A stretch of 42,881 nucleotides of DNA from positions 1 through 42,881 of the forward strand of contig JALXFN010000123.1 in the NCBI GenBank assembly GCA_027068975.1. Reading direction: 5' to 3'. The notes below the pieces were generated by a model. That model searched no databases, was not told the origin of the DNA, and saw nothing but the letters and a program-made list of their open reading frames with translations. This document shows, piece by piece, positions 15,201 to 23,259 of the stretch (positions within the stretch are counted from its first letter, which is position 1; each line of letters starts with the position of its first letter). The translations under genes were made by a program, and so were the position numbers. This stretch comes from Campylobacteraceae bacterium. Its GTDB lineage: Bacteria > Campylobacterota > Campylobacteria > Campylobacterales > Sulfurovaceae.

Positions 15201-15290
15201 CTAGATAAAGCATAAATTAAGCTTAGTTATCTATTTAGGGTCAGACCCCTTAGCTCGACCCCTTAGCTCCCTTAGCTCGACCCCTTAGCT
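15201..15290. repeat. GGGGTCAGACCCC repeat, copy E, with 13-bp tandem repeats
   Basis: AGATAAAGCATAAATTAAGC through TTATCTATTTAGGGTCAGA is followed by a tandem array of GACCCCTTAGCTC at 15243-15255, 15256-15268, a partial CCTTAGCTC at 15269-15277 and 15278-15290. The array has the hallmarks of replication slippage at the repeat end. Confidence 0.75.
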
Positions 15291-15391
15291 CAGGAGTAAA
15301 TAATTTTAATATGTTTTTGTAACTCTAATAGGTATTCTACAACTGGGATTGTGGAACTATCTAATTTAATATAGCATTAGACTACCTATAC

Positions 15392-16696
15392 CTATAAATA
15401 TGGTGGAATCATATTATCACTCATTAACTCTTTGGGTTCTAACTTTTTAAATAGCTTTTTCTTTGTTTTTGTATTAACAGTATCGCACCAATTTTTTCCT
15501 TTCTCTAATTCTTTAGAGCTACTTAAATTTTTAGCAAAAAAATCATCCCAGTCTGTTTCGTTAGGTAGTATAGATTTAACTATGAAAATATCTCTATCTC
15601 TTACTTCTTCATCTGCAATTCTGTCTCGTTTACCCCAAACAACTATATAATCATTGCAAGTTAAATTAGAATCCTTAGTAGGTTTTGGCATAAATGCTAA
15701 ATCTCGCTGAATTCCATAATGATATTTCATCATTGTAGCTTCAAAAAGCATTGCTAAATCTTCATATTGATTACTATATGCATATAAATCATCTGCTTTA
15801 TCTTCATCAAAAAATTGAGCTATCTCTTCAGTTTCATAATTTTTTTCTATACTTGATGCTTTTTCTCCATGATATAAAATAGATCCTATTTTTTTTAACT
15901 CTTGTGATTTTAAAGGAGTTATTTTATAAAGTTTTGTAGATATATATTCATTATATGACAAATCAGAATTTAAAATCTTAAAAATAGAGTTATTTTTATT
16001 AGCATTTTCTATAACATTAAATCTTGTAAAGTCATTTGCATGTGATAACTCATGATAAAGTAAACATGCAAAAGAGTACTTTATATCATCTATACTTCTT
16101 GTAACATTGCTGTCTAATCTATAGTAACGATAAGCATATTTATTATTTTTTATATATCTCCATCCACTAATAAATTTTAAATCTTTTCCAAAATTATTTC
16201 TATAATCATCTTTTTTAGTTATTGTTTTTACTTCTTTTGATGTTAACCATAAATATCTTGGGTCAAGATGAATAGCACCTGTTCCTCTCCAATAGTATGC
16301 TGGTCTTACATCATCATCTATTACTATCGCTGTTGTTGCTCCTAAAAGCTTTTTAATATCATTGGGAAGAATATCTAACATTTCTGCAAATCTATCTCCC
16401 ATCCACTGATGAGATACAACAACCCTTTGCATAATCTGCTTTTTAGTAGGTCTATCACTATCTTGCATTAAAAGTGGTAGCTTATTTAAAGAACAAGAAT
16501 TTCTTGTATCTTTAATTGATATACATCCTTTTAAGACATTTTTATATGGACTATTTTTGTCATAAACAAAAGTATTTGTATAATTACTATTCAATATAAG
16601 TTCATCAGCTACATATTGTTTTTTACTACTACTTCCACATCCATTAATTACAAATGTAGCAATAAAAAATGATGTAGTTATTAAAATATTTCTCAC
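15392..16696 (-). CDS. HExxH metallopeptidase-like lipoprotein
   Basis: This 434-residue protein has a lipoprotein signal with lipobox INGC (Cys20). CLLYHELSHANDF contains His215, Glu216 and His219, the zinc motif of metallopeptidases. The preceding segment AIHLDPRYLWLT also occurs near the active site of other secreted HExxH proteins. The third ligand is unclear; an acidic stretch EEIAQFFDEDKADD or FEATMMKYHY could supply it. The start is GTG with AAAGGG upstream. It is the last gene of a three-gene operon after the VWA lipoprotein, with a hairpin between them. It may process the VWA protein or a shared target; that is inference. Confidence 0.65.
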   Translation of the reverse strand: MRNILITTSFFIATFVINGCGSSSKKQYVADELILNSNYTNTFVYDKNSPYKNVLKGCISIKDTRNSCSLNKLPLLMQDSDRPTKKQIMQRVVVSHQWMGDRFAEMLDILPNDIKKLLGATTAIVIDDDVRPAYYWRGTGAIHLDPRYLWLTSKEVKTITKKDDYRNNFGKDLKFISGWRYIKNNKYAYRYYRLDSNVTRSIDDIKYSFACLLYHELSHANDFTRFNVIENANKNNSIFKILNSDLSYNEYISTKLYKITPLKSQELKKIGSILYHGEKASSIEKNYETEEIAQFFDEDKADDLYAYSNQYEDLAMLFEATMMKYHYGIQRDLAFMPKPTKDSNLTCNDYIVVWGKRDRIADEEVRDRDIFIVKSILPNETDWDDFFAKNLSSSKELEKGKNWCDTVNTKTKKKLFKKLEPKELMSDNMIPPYL

Positions 16697-16722
16697 TATA
16701 TTTTCCCTTTATTTTATTTTTA

Positions 16723-16748
16723 GGGGAAGCTAAACTAGCCTAGCCCCC
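16723..16748. other. Hairpin between the VWA and HExxH lipoprotein genes
   Basis: GGGG-AA-GCTA (16723-16732) pairs with TAGCCCCC (16741-16748) with a two-base bulge and an 8-base loop. In the direction of transcription it is followed by an A-rich, not U-rich, stretch, so it is more likely an attenuator or mRNA-stabilising element than a full terminator. Confidence 0.4.
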
Positions 16749-16783
16749 ATTTTTATAATATTTAACTTAATACGAAACTAAGA

Positions 16784-19700
16784 TTAATTCTCTTCTCCTA
16801 AATATTCATCTCTACTATAAACTTTCATAGCCAAACTACGCTTTCTATACATTTTACTACTTATTTTATCTGTAGAAAATACACTTAACTCTTCAAGTAT
16901 TTTATCAACAACTTCAGATGAATTTGATGACATTAAAGCTTCAAAATCAGATATTTGTTCCATATCTTCGGTCATTCTTCCTGATGCTAAACCTATAATA
17001 TATACCCCTTCATCATCTATTAACTCTTTAGTTTCAGTAGAACCATGACCAGGGTATGAGCTATCTTCTGAATATTTATCTTTATCATGAAAACTAGCAT
17101 CAGTAAAAAATAAAATAATCTTTTGAGCATTATCATCCCAAGTTATCTCTTTTATCGTTTGATAGATACCTTCAAGTTGAGCTTCTGGACCATCTCCTCC
17201 TCCATAAACTCTTAATTCATTCAGTTTACTCTTAAATGTTGAAATATCATGAGTTAAATCTAACTCTTTTTTAAATGCATAATCTCCACTACTACCATAA
17301 GGATTTATAGGATAATCATCAAATGATGTAATTCCTATTTTTAAATCATAATCAGGAAGTTTTGTTTTTATAGCATCAACAATCTCTTGAGATCTTGCTC
17401 TGAATGTAGATAAATCATCACTATAACTACTACTCAAATCTACCAACATTACAACATCAAGATTTTTATTAAACATACGAACTGTATCAAAATATGTTGC
17501 TTCAAGTCCATTTGCATCTTTTGCTATTAGTTCTATTTGATAATTACCATCTTTGGTATAAGTATGTTTAACACTCTCTTCACAAGAATCTAATTTAACT
17601 GCTTCTGAGTCTTTTGTATATTTAATCCAACACTCTAGAGCATCATCATCTTCATCCGTTGCTTTAATATTAAATGTTACTTCAGCAGGTGCAGGTTGTT
17701 TATCTCCTATAATTTCTATAGGTTCTATCGTTGGTCTATGATTTACTTTTTCTAGACTAATATGCTCTTTTTTTATGAAACTATATAAATTATTTTTACT
17801 GTACTCATTTACAAATGTTTCCAATGAGCTATATTTAGCATTAATAGCCATCATTTGTAAAGTATCAATTAAGCGTGAATGTTTCATAAACTTTTTGTAA
17901 GAGTCTAAGATGCTATCCATTACAAGAATATCTATATCCATAGAACCATCTTTGTTACCTATATATTTTTCAAGCTCTTCATAAGTAATCTCAATTGCTT
18001 CTTTAGCCTTTAATAATTTATCGTAAGTCTTATAACTTGAAAAAGATTTAGCAGAAGAACTATTTATAACTATTAAAGATAATGGTATATCAGAGCCATT
18101 AGTTAAGATAACTTTGTCTTCCTCTGTTTTTATATCTAATTTTATTTTACTCAAATCAGCTATTTTAAATAATGTAGTATACTGCTCGGGGCTATCTACT
18201 GCAGATTTAACACTACTCTTTGCACCATATATTTGCTGCTTAACAACATCTACAAATATGCCTCTCGTTTTATTATACACAAACATAAAACCACTAGAGT
18301 CTTCATCACTGCATCTCCAATCCCCTGTTGTCGCATCTTCGCATAGTTTTTTACTCAAAATATCAACATAGTCTAATGATGCATGACCGCTGGAGTTTTT
18401 AATAAATTCATCTTCTACATATGAGTAATCATTATCTAATTCTTCACCTGTATATGAACCTGACAAGTCATTTGTTAATCCATCACCATTTGTAAAAATG
18501 CTACATTTATTTATATCAATACTAGAATCTTTTATTGCACTATCATCACATATTTTCTCATTCCAATGAACTTCTAAAAACTTTGATTCATCAATATAAT
18601 TATCTAGGTAACTCTCCAATAAATCTTTAGTTGTACCAAAATTTACTCTATGTGATGGTAAGAAATAAGATTGATTAGACTTTTTTTCTTTTGTCACTAC
18701 TACATAAGGAGCATCTGTGTCTGCTTTTAAAAATGCATCTCTTTTTATTTTGTCTTTATCTCTCCAGGGCAAAACAATTCCACTTTCAAAATTAATAACA
18801 ACAGGTACACTTGTTTTAAAATCAATTGTTCCATTTTCTTTTGTTTCTAATTCAAATGCTATTTTATTTGGATATGCAGTCATGGCAATAACTTTCCCAG
18901 CCAGTTCATTACCTCCTTTAACGACGACAGAACTTATACCGTATGGAGTGGCAAATTTAATCAGTCCATTAGTAATCGCATCCACAGCAAAACCTCTAAA
19001 CTCCGTTCCTACATTATCCAAGGCACTATACCACATAGGAATAAGTATATTGTGTGTTATCATTTTAACACCATCTTGCCAGTTTATATGGGATATTGCA
19101 TCTCCTGTTTTAGTAACAAATTTTAAAAAACTAAAATCTGCTTTTAATTTTTTGAGTAATGTTTGGAAACTATTGGATATTTTTGCTAACTTACCACCCT
19201 TTAGTACGGATAAATTTTTACCGTTGAATAAAAATGAGATGATTCTAGAGGATGCCTTGTCTAATGCATATCTTGTAGTTTTTCCTGATTGCAAATAACC
19301 ATTTTTGACCAATGTGTCTGCATAAGCCCTTCTGCTAACTGTTTTTTTGCCTGTAGCTAGTTTATTAACCGTAAAAAATATCTGATGAAGCAAGCTATCG
19401 TCAACAAAATAAGAACCCTTATCCAACCCATCATACTCTTTTTCAAATATTTCCTGATCACCTAACCCAATATAGAGAACCAGACTTTCAAGTATCATAA
19501 TGGCTTTTTGTTTTTTTGTTTTTGCTACGGTAGGCAATGTAAACAAAGTTGAAAAATCCACATACTTTTTGATCCCTGCCACTTCAAACAATTTCTTCAT
19601 GGCATTTCCGTCTAAAAGCTTTTCATATTTATTGTTTTCTATCCCGTCTCTATCTAAAGAAAAAGATGATAGTAAAGATATCAATTCATCAATATTCCCC

Positions 19701-21580
19701 TTTACGTTTTTATAGTTTCCAATGATTTCTTGTATCTCACCTTTCTCTTCTTCTGTGAGGCTACTAGATGCATTAGCCAACATGTCAAGAATATCTACTG
19801 TCACATCGGTTAACATACTTATAGATACAGCTGTGTCTGCTATTCCCTCGGCAATTTTATCAGCTTTTTTTGCCTTATCAAGCATCTTTTTAATTGCATC
19901 AGGCTTTGCTGCAGGAATGCCACCTATTACATTTTTAATTGCGTCAATAACATTCAAAATACCCTGTAAAGAATCAAAACCCATACGTTTATAAAAAACA
20001 TACTTCCCCGTTTGATCTGCATACAGTTTGGAACCATCACATAAGGCACCATCAAACTCTTCACAATTCATAGGGGTATTATTGCCTGCAAGCTTGTTCC
20101 CAAACACTTTTTCCCAAACTACTGCAGCACCAAGCCCTATACCTCCACCGCTGCTTGCATTAATAAGATTATGTTGAAAAGTTTCTGGAATAGTACTTAA
20201 ATTAAAAAAATTATCACCAGCCTTTTCATTATATGCATTATATCCATCTAAAGAGGTTAATCCCCAATACATAGGCAATATATTTCTTATGTTGAAAGTA
20301 TTACTACTTGTATGTTCTACTGAGATTCCTCCAAAGTTTATTTTTTCATTAAAGGTATCCTGATAGGTTGATCTCGTCATACTTCTGTCTATATTGTTAT
20401 TTATCTTTTTGAGACTTCTTGATACATCGCTATTGTGCTCAATTGCAGCATTAGTATTAATGTTCTCACTTTTTAGTAATGCTTGTAATTTTTTTATAGA
20501 TGTTTCAAAATCTCTTAAATGCATGTCACCTTCATTGACATACAAGAGGTGCATTTTCTTTGTATTTTCTAATTCTTTATTGTATTTGTTCAATACAACT
20601 TCAATCAATTTCTTTTTTGTCTCGCTATTGAGCGTTGATAATATTAAGTCTTTAAATACAAGGTTAAAAATAGTCGAATAAGAATCAAGTTTAGTTTCGC
20701 TGTAAGGTTCAAATGGCAGATAAACAATATCTAATTTAGTTTTAGGAGTGCCATCATATAATTCATACTCCAGTTTTTCAACCAGAGCCAACTCTAATCC
20801 ATAACTTTTATAGGAAACCGTACCATCAATTTCGCTTTCTTCGCCTGTCACTAAGTTCACCAATTTCAAGTTTCGATTAGCAACATTTTCAATAGCTTCT
20901 TTATCTATCTCAAAATTACTTGATTTGTCTTCTCTAAACTTAGCATTTGGAAAAACTGTTTTAAATGAAACATTATCAATATAACCATCAGCTATATCAT
21001 TTGCAATACTAGAAGCTATATACTCAAGCCCCTGTTCATTGTCTTTCATATATTTTCTAAAGTTTACAATTTCATCTTGAGAAATAGACTGCCAATCACT
21101 TATACCTAAATAGTCCGATGCAAATTTGGCAAAGTCCTCTTTTTTAGATGATGTTAAATTTGCGATAAAAGATAGAGACAATGTAGTTGTAATTGGTGTG
21201 ATATTACAGCTTTTTTCAAAACACACACCATACATTACATCATCAAATTTAGTGCCATTAATTTCTCCATCTGTTACTTTTAAAAGTAATGGCAATGAAT
21301 ATTTCTTATTTACATCAATTGAGAAGTTTCCATTTTCATCACTTGTATTTTTAAACTTTTCTATAAAAATTTGATTGGCATCATATACTTCAATTGTTGC
21401 ATCTTCTATAGGATCATCTACTACTTTACCTTTTATAGTTATTTTTTCAACACTACTACTTCCTGTTGGTTCACCATTAGCATCAAACGCACCTCCCCCA
21501 TTATCACTCCCACACCCAGTAAAAACAAACACCGAGAGCAAAAAAACAAAAACATATCTATAAAACTGTTTTAATTTCAT
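16784..21580 (-). CDS. Very large VWA-domain lipoprotein
   Basis: This 1,598-residue protein has a lipoprotein signal with lipobox FTGC (Cys23). I chose the ATG at 21580 because the longer TTG start would overlap the AAAGGA site six bases upstream. A carboxypeptidase-regulatory-like beta-sandwich (ITIKGKVVDDPIEDATIEVY) lies near residues 45-120. A long, partly helical unrecognised middle follows. A PKD-like domain (about 1295-1375) with TDEDDDALECW precedes a C-terminal von Willebrand A domain with an intact MIDAS: DLSSS at Asp1381 and FFTDAS later. VWA domains bind partners through a metal ion. It is probably an envelope-anchored adhesin or scaffold, co-expressed with a barrel and an HExxH lipoprotein. 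Confidence 0.75.
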   Translation of the reverse strand: MKLKQFYRYVFVFLLSVFVFTGCGSDNGGGAFDANGEPTGSSSVEKITIKGKVVDDPIEDATIEVYDANQIFIEKFKNTSDENGNFSIDVNKKYSLPLLLKVTDGEINGTKFDDVMYGVCFEKSCNITPITTTLSLSFIANLTSSKKEDFAKFASDYLGISDWQSISQDEIVNFRKYMKDNEQGLEYIASSIANDIADGYIDNVSFKTVFPNAKFREDKSSNFEIDKEAIENVANRNLKLVNLVTGEESEIDGTVSYKSYGLELALVEKLEYELYDGTPKTKLDIVYLPFEPYSETKLDSYSTIFNLVFKDLILSTLNSETKKKLIEVVLNKYNKELENTKKMHLLYVNEGDMHLRDFETSIKKLQALLKSENINTNAAIEHNSDVSRSLKKINNNIDRSMTRSTYQDTFNEKINFGGISVEHTSSNTFNIRNILPMYWGLTSLDGYNAYNEKAGDNFFNLSTIPETFQHNLINASSGGGIGLGAAVVWEKVFGNKLAGNNTPMNCEEFDGALCDGSKLYADQTGKYVFYKRMGFDSLQGILNVIDAIKNVIGGIPAAKPDAIKKMLDKAKKADKIAEGIADTAVSISMLTDVTVDILDMLANASSSLTEEEKGEIQEIIGNYKNVKGNIDELISLLSSFSLDRDGIENNKYEKLLDGNAMKKLFEVAGIKKYVDFSTLFTLPTVAKTKKQKAIMILESLVLYIGLGDQEIFEKEYDGLDKGSYFVDDSLLHQIFFTVNKLATGKKTVSRRAYADTLVKNGYLQSGKTTRYALDKASSRIISFLFNGKNLSVLKGGKLAKISNSFQTLLKKLKADFSFLKFVTKTGDAISHINWQDGVKMITHNILIPMWYSALDNVGTEFRGFAVDAITNGLIKFATPYGISSVVVKGGNELAGKVIAMTAYPNKIAFELETKENGTIDFKTSVPVVINFESGIVLPWRDKDKIKRDAFLKADTDAPYVVVTKEKKSNQSYFLPSHRVNFGTTKDLLESYLDNYIDESKFLEVHWNEKICDDSAIKDSSIDINKCSIFTNGDGLTNDLSGSYTGEELDNDYSYVEDEFIKNSSGHASLDYVDILSKKLCEDATTGDWRCSDEDSSGFMFVYNKTRGIFVDVVKQQIYGAKSSVKSAVDSPEQYTTLFKIADLSKIKLDIKTEEDKVILTNGSDIPLSLIVINSSSAKSFSSYKTYDKLLKAKEAIEITYEELEKYIGNKDGSMDIDILVMDSILDSYKKFMKHSRLIDTLQMMAINAKYSSLETFVNEYSKNNLYSFIKKEHISLEKVNHRPTIEPIEIIGDKQPAPAEVTFNIKATDEDDDALECWIKYTKDSEAVKLDSCEESVKHTYTKDGNYQIELIAKDANGLEATYFDTVRMFNKNLDVVMLVDLSSSYSDDLSTFRARSQEIVDAIKTKLPDYDLKIGITSFDDYPINPYGSSGDYAFKKELDLTHDISTFKSKLNELRVYGGGDGPEAQLEGIYQTIKEITWDDNAQKIILFFTDASFHDKDKYSEDSSYPGHGSTETKELIDDEGVYIIGLASGRMTEDMEQISDFEALMSSNSSEVVDKILEELSVFSTDKISSKMYRKRSLAMKVYSRDEYLGEEN

Positions 21581-21597
21581 AACATTTCCTTTCAAAT

Positions 21598-22146
21598 TTA
21601 AAATCTAAACCCAACACCAACTTCAATGGCATCAAGATTGTTAAAATACTGCATATAGTTAGCATATACAGAGACATTAGCAGAAGTCCAATACTCCAAC
21701 CCAGCACCATAAGAAAAAGAGTTTTCAAAACTACTTGCATTAGCTCCACTATCTGATGATGACAACACTTTTGCTGTTGTTCCACCCAAGTAAAGATTTG
21801 CATTGAAACTTTGACTTAAAGGAAACATACCTTTAACCTGTACCGAGTAGAGTTTGTCTAAACTTACTTTTGCATTGGTGAAGGTATCACCATTGCTGTT
21901 TTGAACAGTTGCTTTACTGTCATTGTTCACACCCAACATGGCAGAACCTTCAAGAGCTAACGAAACAAAAGATAAATCTTTCACCACATACCCAGCTGTC
22001 CACTTAAAGGCTGTGGGTTTAAACTCACTGCTAATCCCTTTGGATTCATAGTTCAACCAAACGGGACTCATATCTACATAAACTTTTGAACTTTGTGCCA
22101 CAATGGCACTTGAAAAAATTAGCATACTTGCTAACACTTTATTCAT
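21598..22146 (-). CDS. Small outer-membrane beta-barrel protein
   Basis: This 182-residue protein has a signal peptide ending near VAQS. The rest alternates strands and turns (AFKWTAGYVVKDLSFVSLALEG, NANLYLGGTTAKVLSSS, NVSVYANYMQYFNNLD) and ends in VGVGFRF, a C-terminal Phe suited to barrel assembly. It resembles eight-stranded OmpA/OmpW-like barrels, though I cannot name a family. It is the first gene of the operon with the VWA and HExxH lipoproteins, 17 bases before the VWA start. It faces the regulator gene at 22427 across a shared operator region. Confidence 0.7.
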   Translation of the reverse strand: MNKVLASMLIFSSAIVAQSSKVYVDMSPVWLNYESKGISSEFKPTAFKWTAGYVVKDLSFVSLALEGSAMLGVNNDSKATVQNSNGDTFTNAKVSLDKLYSVQVKGMFPLSQSFNANLYLGGTTAKVLSSSDSGANASSFENSFSYGAGLEYWTSANVSVYANYMQYFNNLDAIEVGVGFRF

Positions 22147-22189
22147 AACTTCTCCTTCAAAATAGACTCTACCAATCTAAATCTTAACA

Positions 22190-22248
22190 CTTTAAACTAA
22201 ATACAATTTAAAACTTTAGTGTAAAGTTAGTGAACAAATAGTGAAAAA
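22190..22248. promoter_or_regulatory. 11-bp direct-repeat operator upstream of the barrel/VWA operon
   Basis: Three consecutive 11-bp units run on the + strand: TTAGTGTAAAG (22216-22226), TTAGTGAACAA (22227-22237) and ATAGTGAAAAA (22238-22248). An inverted unit TTAGTTTAAAG lies at 22190-22200 on the - strand. The first 17 bases, TTAGTGTAAAGTTAGTG, recur exactly at 38346. Tandem 11-bp units suggest an OmpR-type response regulator or another oligomerising activator. Confidence 0.6.
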
Positions 22249-22330
22249 TATTAAATATAACATAAAAAAATAATTTAAAATTTTATAACAGATTAAATAT
22301 AAAAATTAATATAAAATAATCAATATTATA

Positions 22331-22403
22331 TTGGTGAAAAGTTGGTGAAAAAATATTTTACTGCATGATTTTAATTGATATAAATATAAAAAGTTAATAT
22401 AAT
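22331..22403 (+). promoter_or_regulatory. Second direct-repeat operator and -10 of the 22427 regulator gene
   Basis: TTGGTGAAAAG (22331-22341) and TTGGTGAAAAA (22342-22352) form another 11-bp direct repeat of the same motif family. A TATAAT -10 lies at 22398-22403, inside a near-palindrome GTTA...TAAC just before the AAGGAG ribosome-binding site. The repeat is about 45 bases upstream of the -10, an activator-like distance. Confidence 0.5.
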
Positions 22404-22426
22404 ATATATAACAAGGAGAGTCCATA

Positions 22427-23176
22427 ATGAATCAACTTTTACACACCCCTGCACAAAAATTAGACTACCTGTTAGAACACTATATGTCTGCAACTGAGGT
22501 TACCAAAGCTTTTGGATTTAAAAGTAATACCATGATAAGCAACATGCGTAAAGGTCAAACAAACATAGCTACTTTACACATGGAAGGGTTAGAGAAACAT
22601 TTCGGTATACCTAAAGAGATATTTGCTAACCAAGTATGCAGTGCTGAAGAGATAGACAACCTCATAGAAAACTATAAAATTATAAAAACGGATGAGCCAA
22701 ACAATAAATTGTCGAATAATGTTTTTTCAAATAACGAAAAACTTTTCCAAAAACTAAAAGGAGTATGGTATGGATACCTCTACCCCTCTAACCCTGCCTC
22801 TGCAAAACATGGAGTATGGGAAGTAAAAACCATTATCAAAGATGACTACACAGTAGTCGATGAACCATGGGGAAACAGAGGGTACATCCAACTTGGAAAA
22901 CATGAGAGCCTCATCATAAAAGAGTCTTATGATAACGATGACTTAACCATCATACGTTTTTCTAACAGACAAGTGCCATCGGCACATTTTCGTTTTGTGA
23001 TTATCTCTAACCAAAACAATACACTTCATGAGATGGTTAACTTTGGGTTCTTTTCACGTAAACAGTATAGCCCCGATGAAGCCAAAGAGATTTTGGGAGA
23101 CATTGAGAGCAAACAGTTAAAACTAGACTTAGCCTTTAATGACCGACTAAATGAGAGGGCTGTTGTTCCACAGTAA
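22427..23176 (+). CDS. HTH regulator with novel C-terminal sensor-like domain, paralog 1
   Basis: This 249-residue protein has no signal peptide and is likely cytoplasmic. Residues 10-65 resemble a lambda-repressor-type helix-turn-helix: SATEVTKAFGFKSNTMISNMRKG followed by LEKHFGIP. A linker leads to a mostly beta C-terminal domain (105-249) with WYGYLYPSN (114-122), SLIIKE (161-166) and NFGFFSR (205-211). These motifs recur in the proteins at 28231 and 31859. I do not recognise the domain; it may sense a ligand or a partner protein. The gene diverges from the barrel/VWA operon and precedes the 745-residue lipoprotein, so it probably controls both. Confidence 0.65.
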   Translation: MNQLLHTPAQKLDYLLEHYMSATEVTKAFGFKSNTMISNMRKGQTNIATLHMEGLEKHFGIPKEIFANQVCSAEEIDNLIENYKIIKTDEPNNKLSNNVFSNNEKLFQKLKGVWYGYLYPSNPASAKHGVWEVKTIIKDDYTVVDEPWGNRGYIQLGKHESLIIKESYDNDDLTIIRFSNRQVPSAHFRFVIISNQNNTLHEMVNFGFFSRKQYSPDEAKEILGDIESKQLKLDLAFNDRLNERAVVPQ

Positions 23177-23259
23177 GTCTAAAGCGAGAAGAATAATATT
23201 TTATTAGACTTTAAAAAGAACACTATATACTTTATATTATAATAACTAAAGAGTCCATC

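Larger units (their letters stand above)
14904..15391. other. Non-coding accessory tail with hairpins and repeats
   Basis: This 488-bp stretch has no credible gene. It holds a CTCCCA/TGGGAG stem (14990-14995 and 15007-15012), repeat copies D and E, and between them a hairpin of TAGAGTTGTCA (15167-15177) with TGACAGCTCTA (15186-15196), 11 pairs including one G-U. It looks like debris left by several toxin-antitoxin or RAYT insertions. Confidence 0.5.

Noticed and set aside
13241-15290. A chromosomal integron with attC sites between toxin-antitoxin cassettes
   Set aside because: Cassettes face both ways, the repeats contain no paired RYYYAAC/GTTRRRY core sites, and the shared sequence is clearly the 5' flank of a RAYT gene. 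No integrase is present.
13241-15290. A CRISPR-like array formed by the five regular repeats
   Set aside because: Spacing is irregular (about 160 to 700 bp), repeats vary in length and genes lie between them. No cas genes are present.
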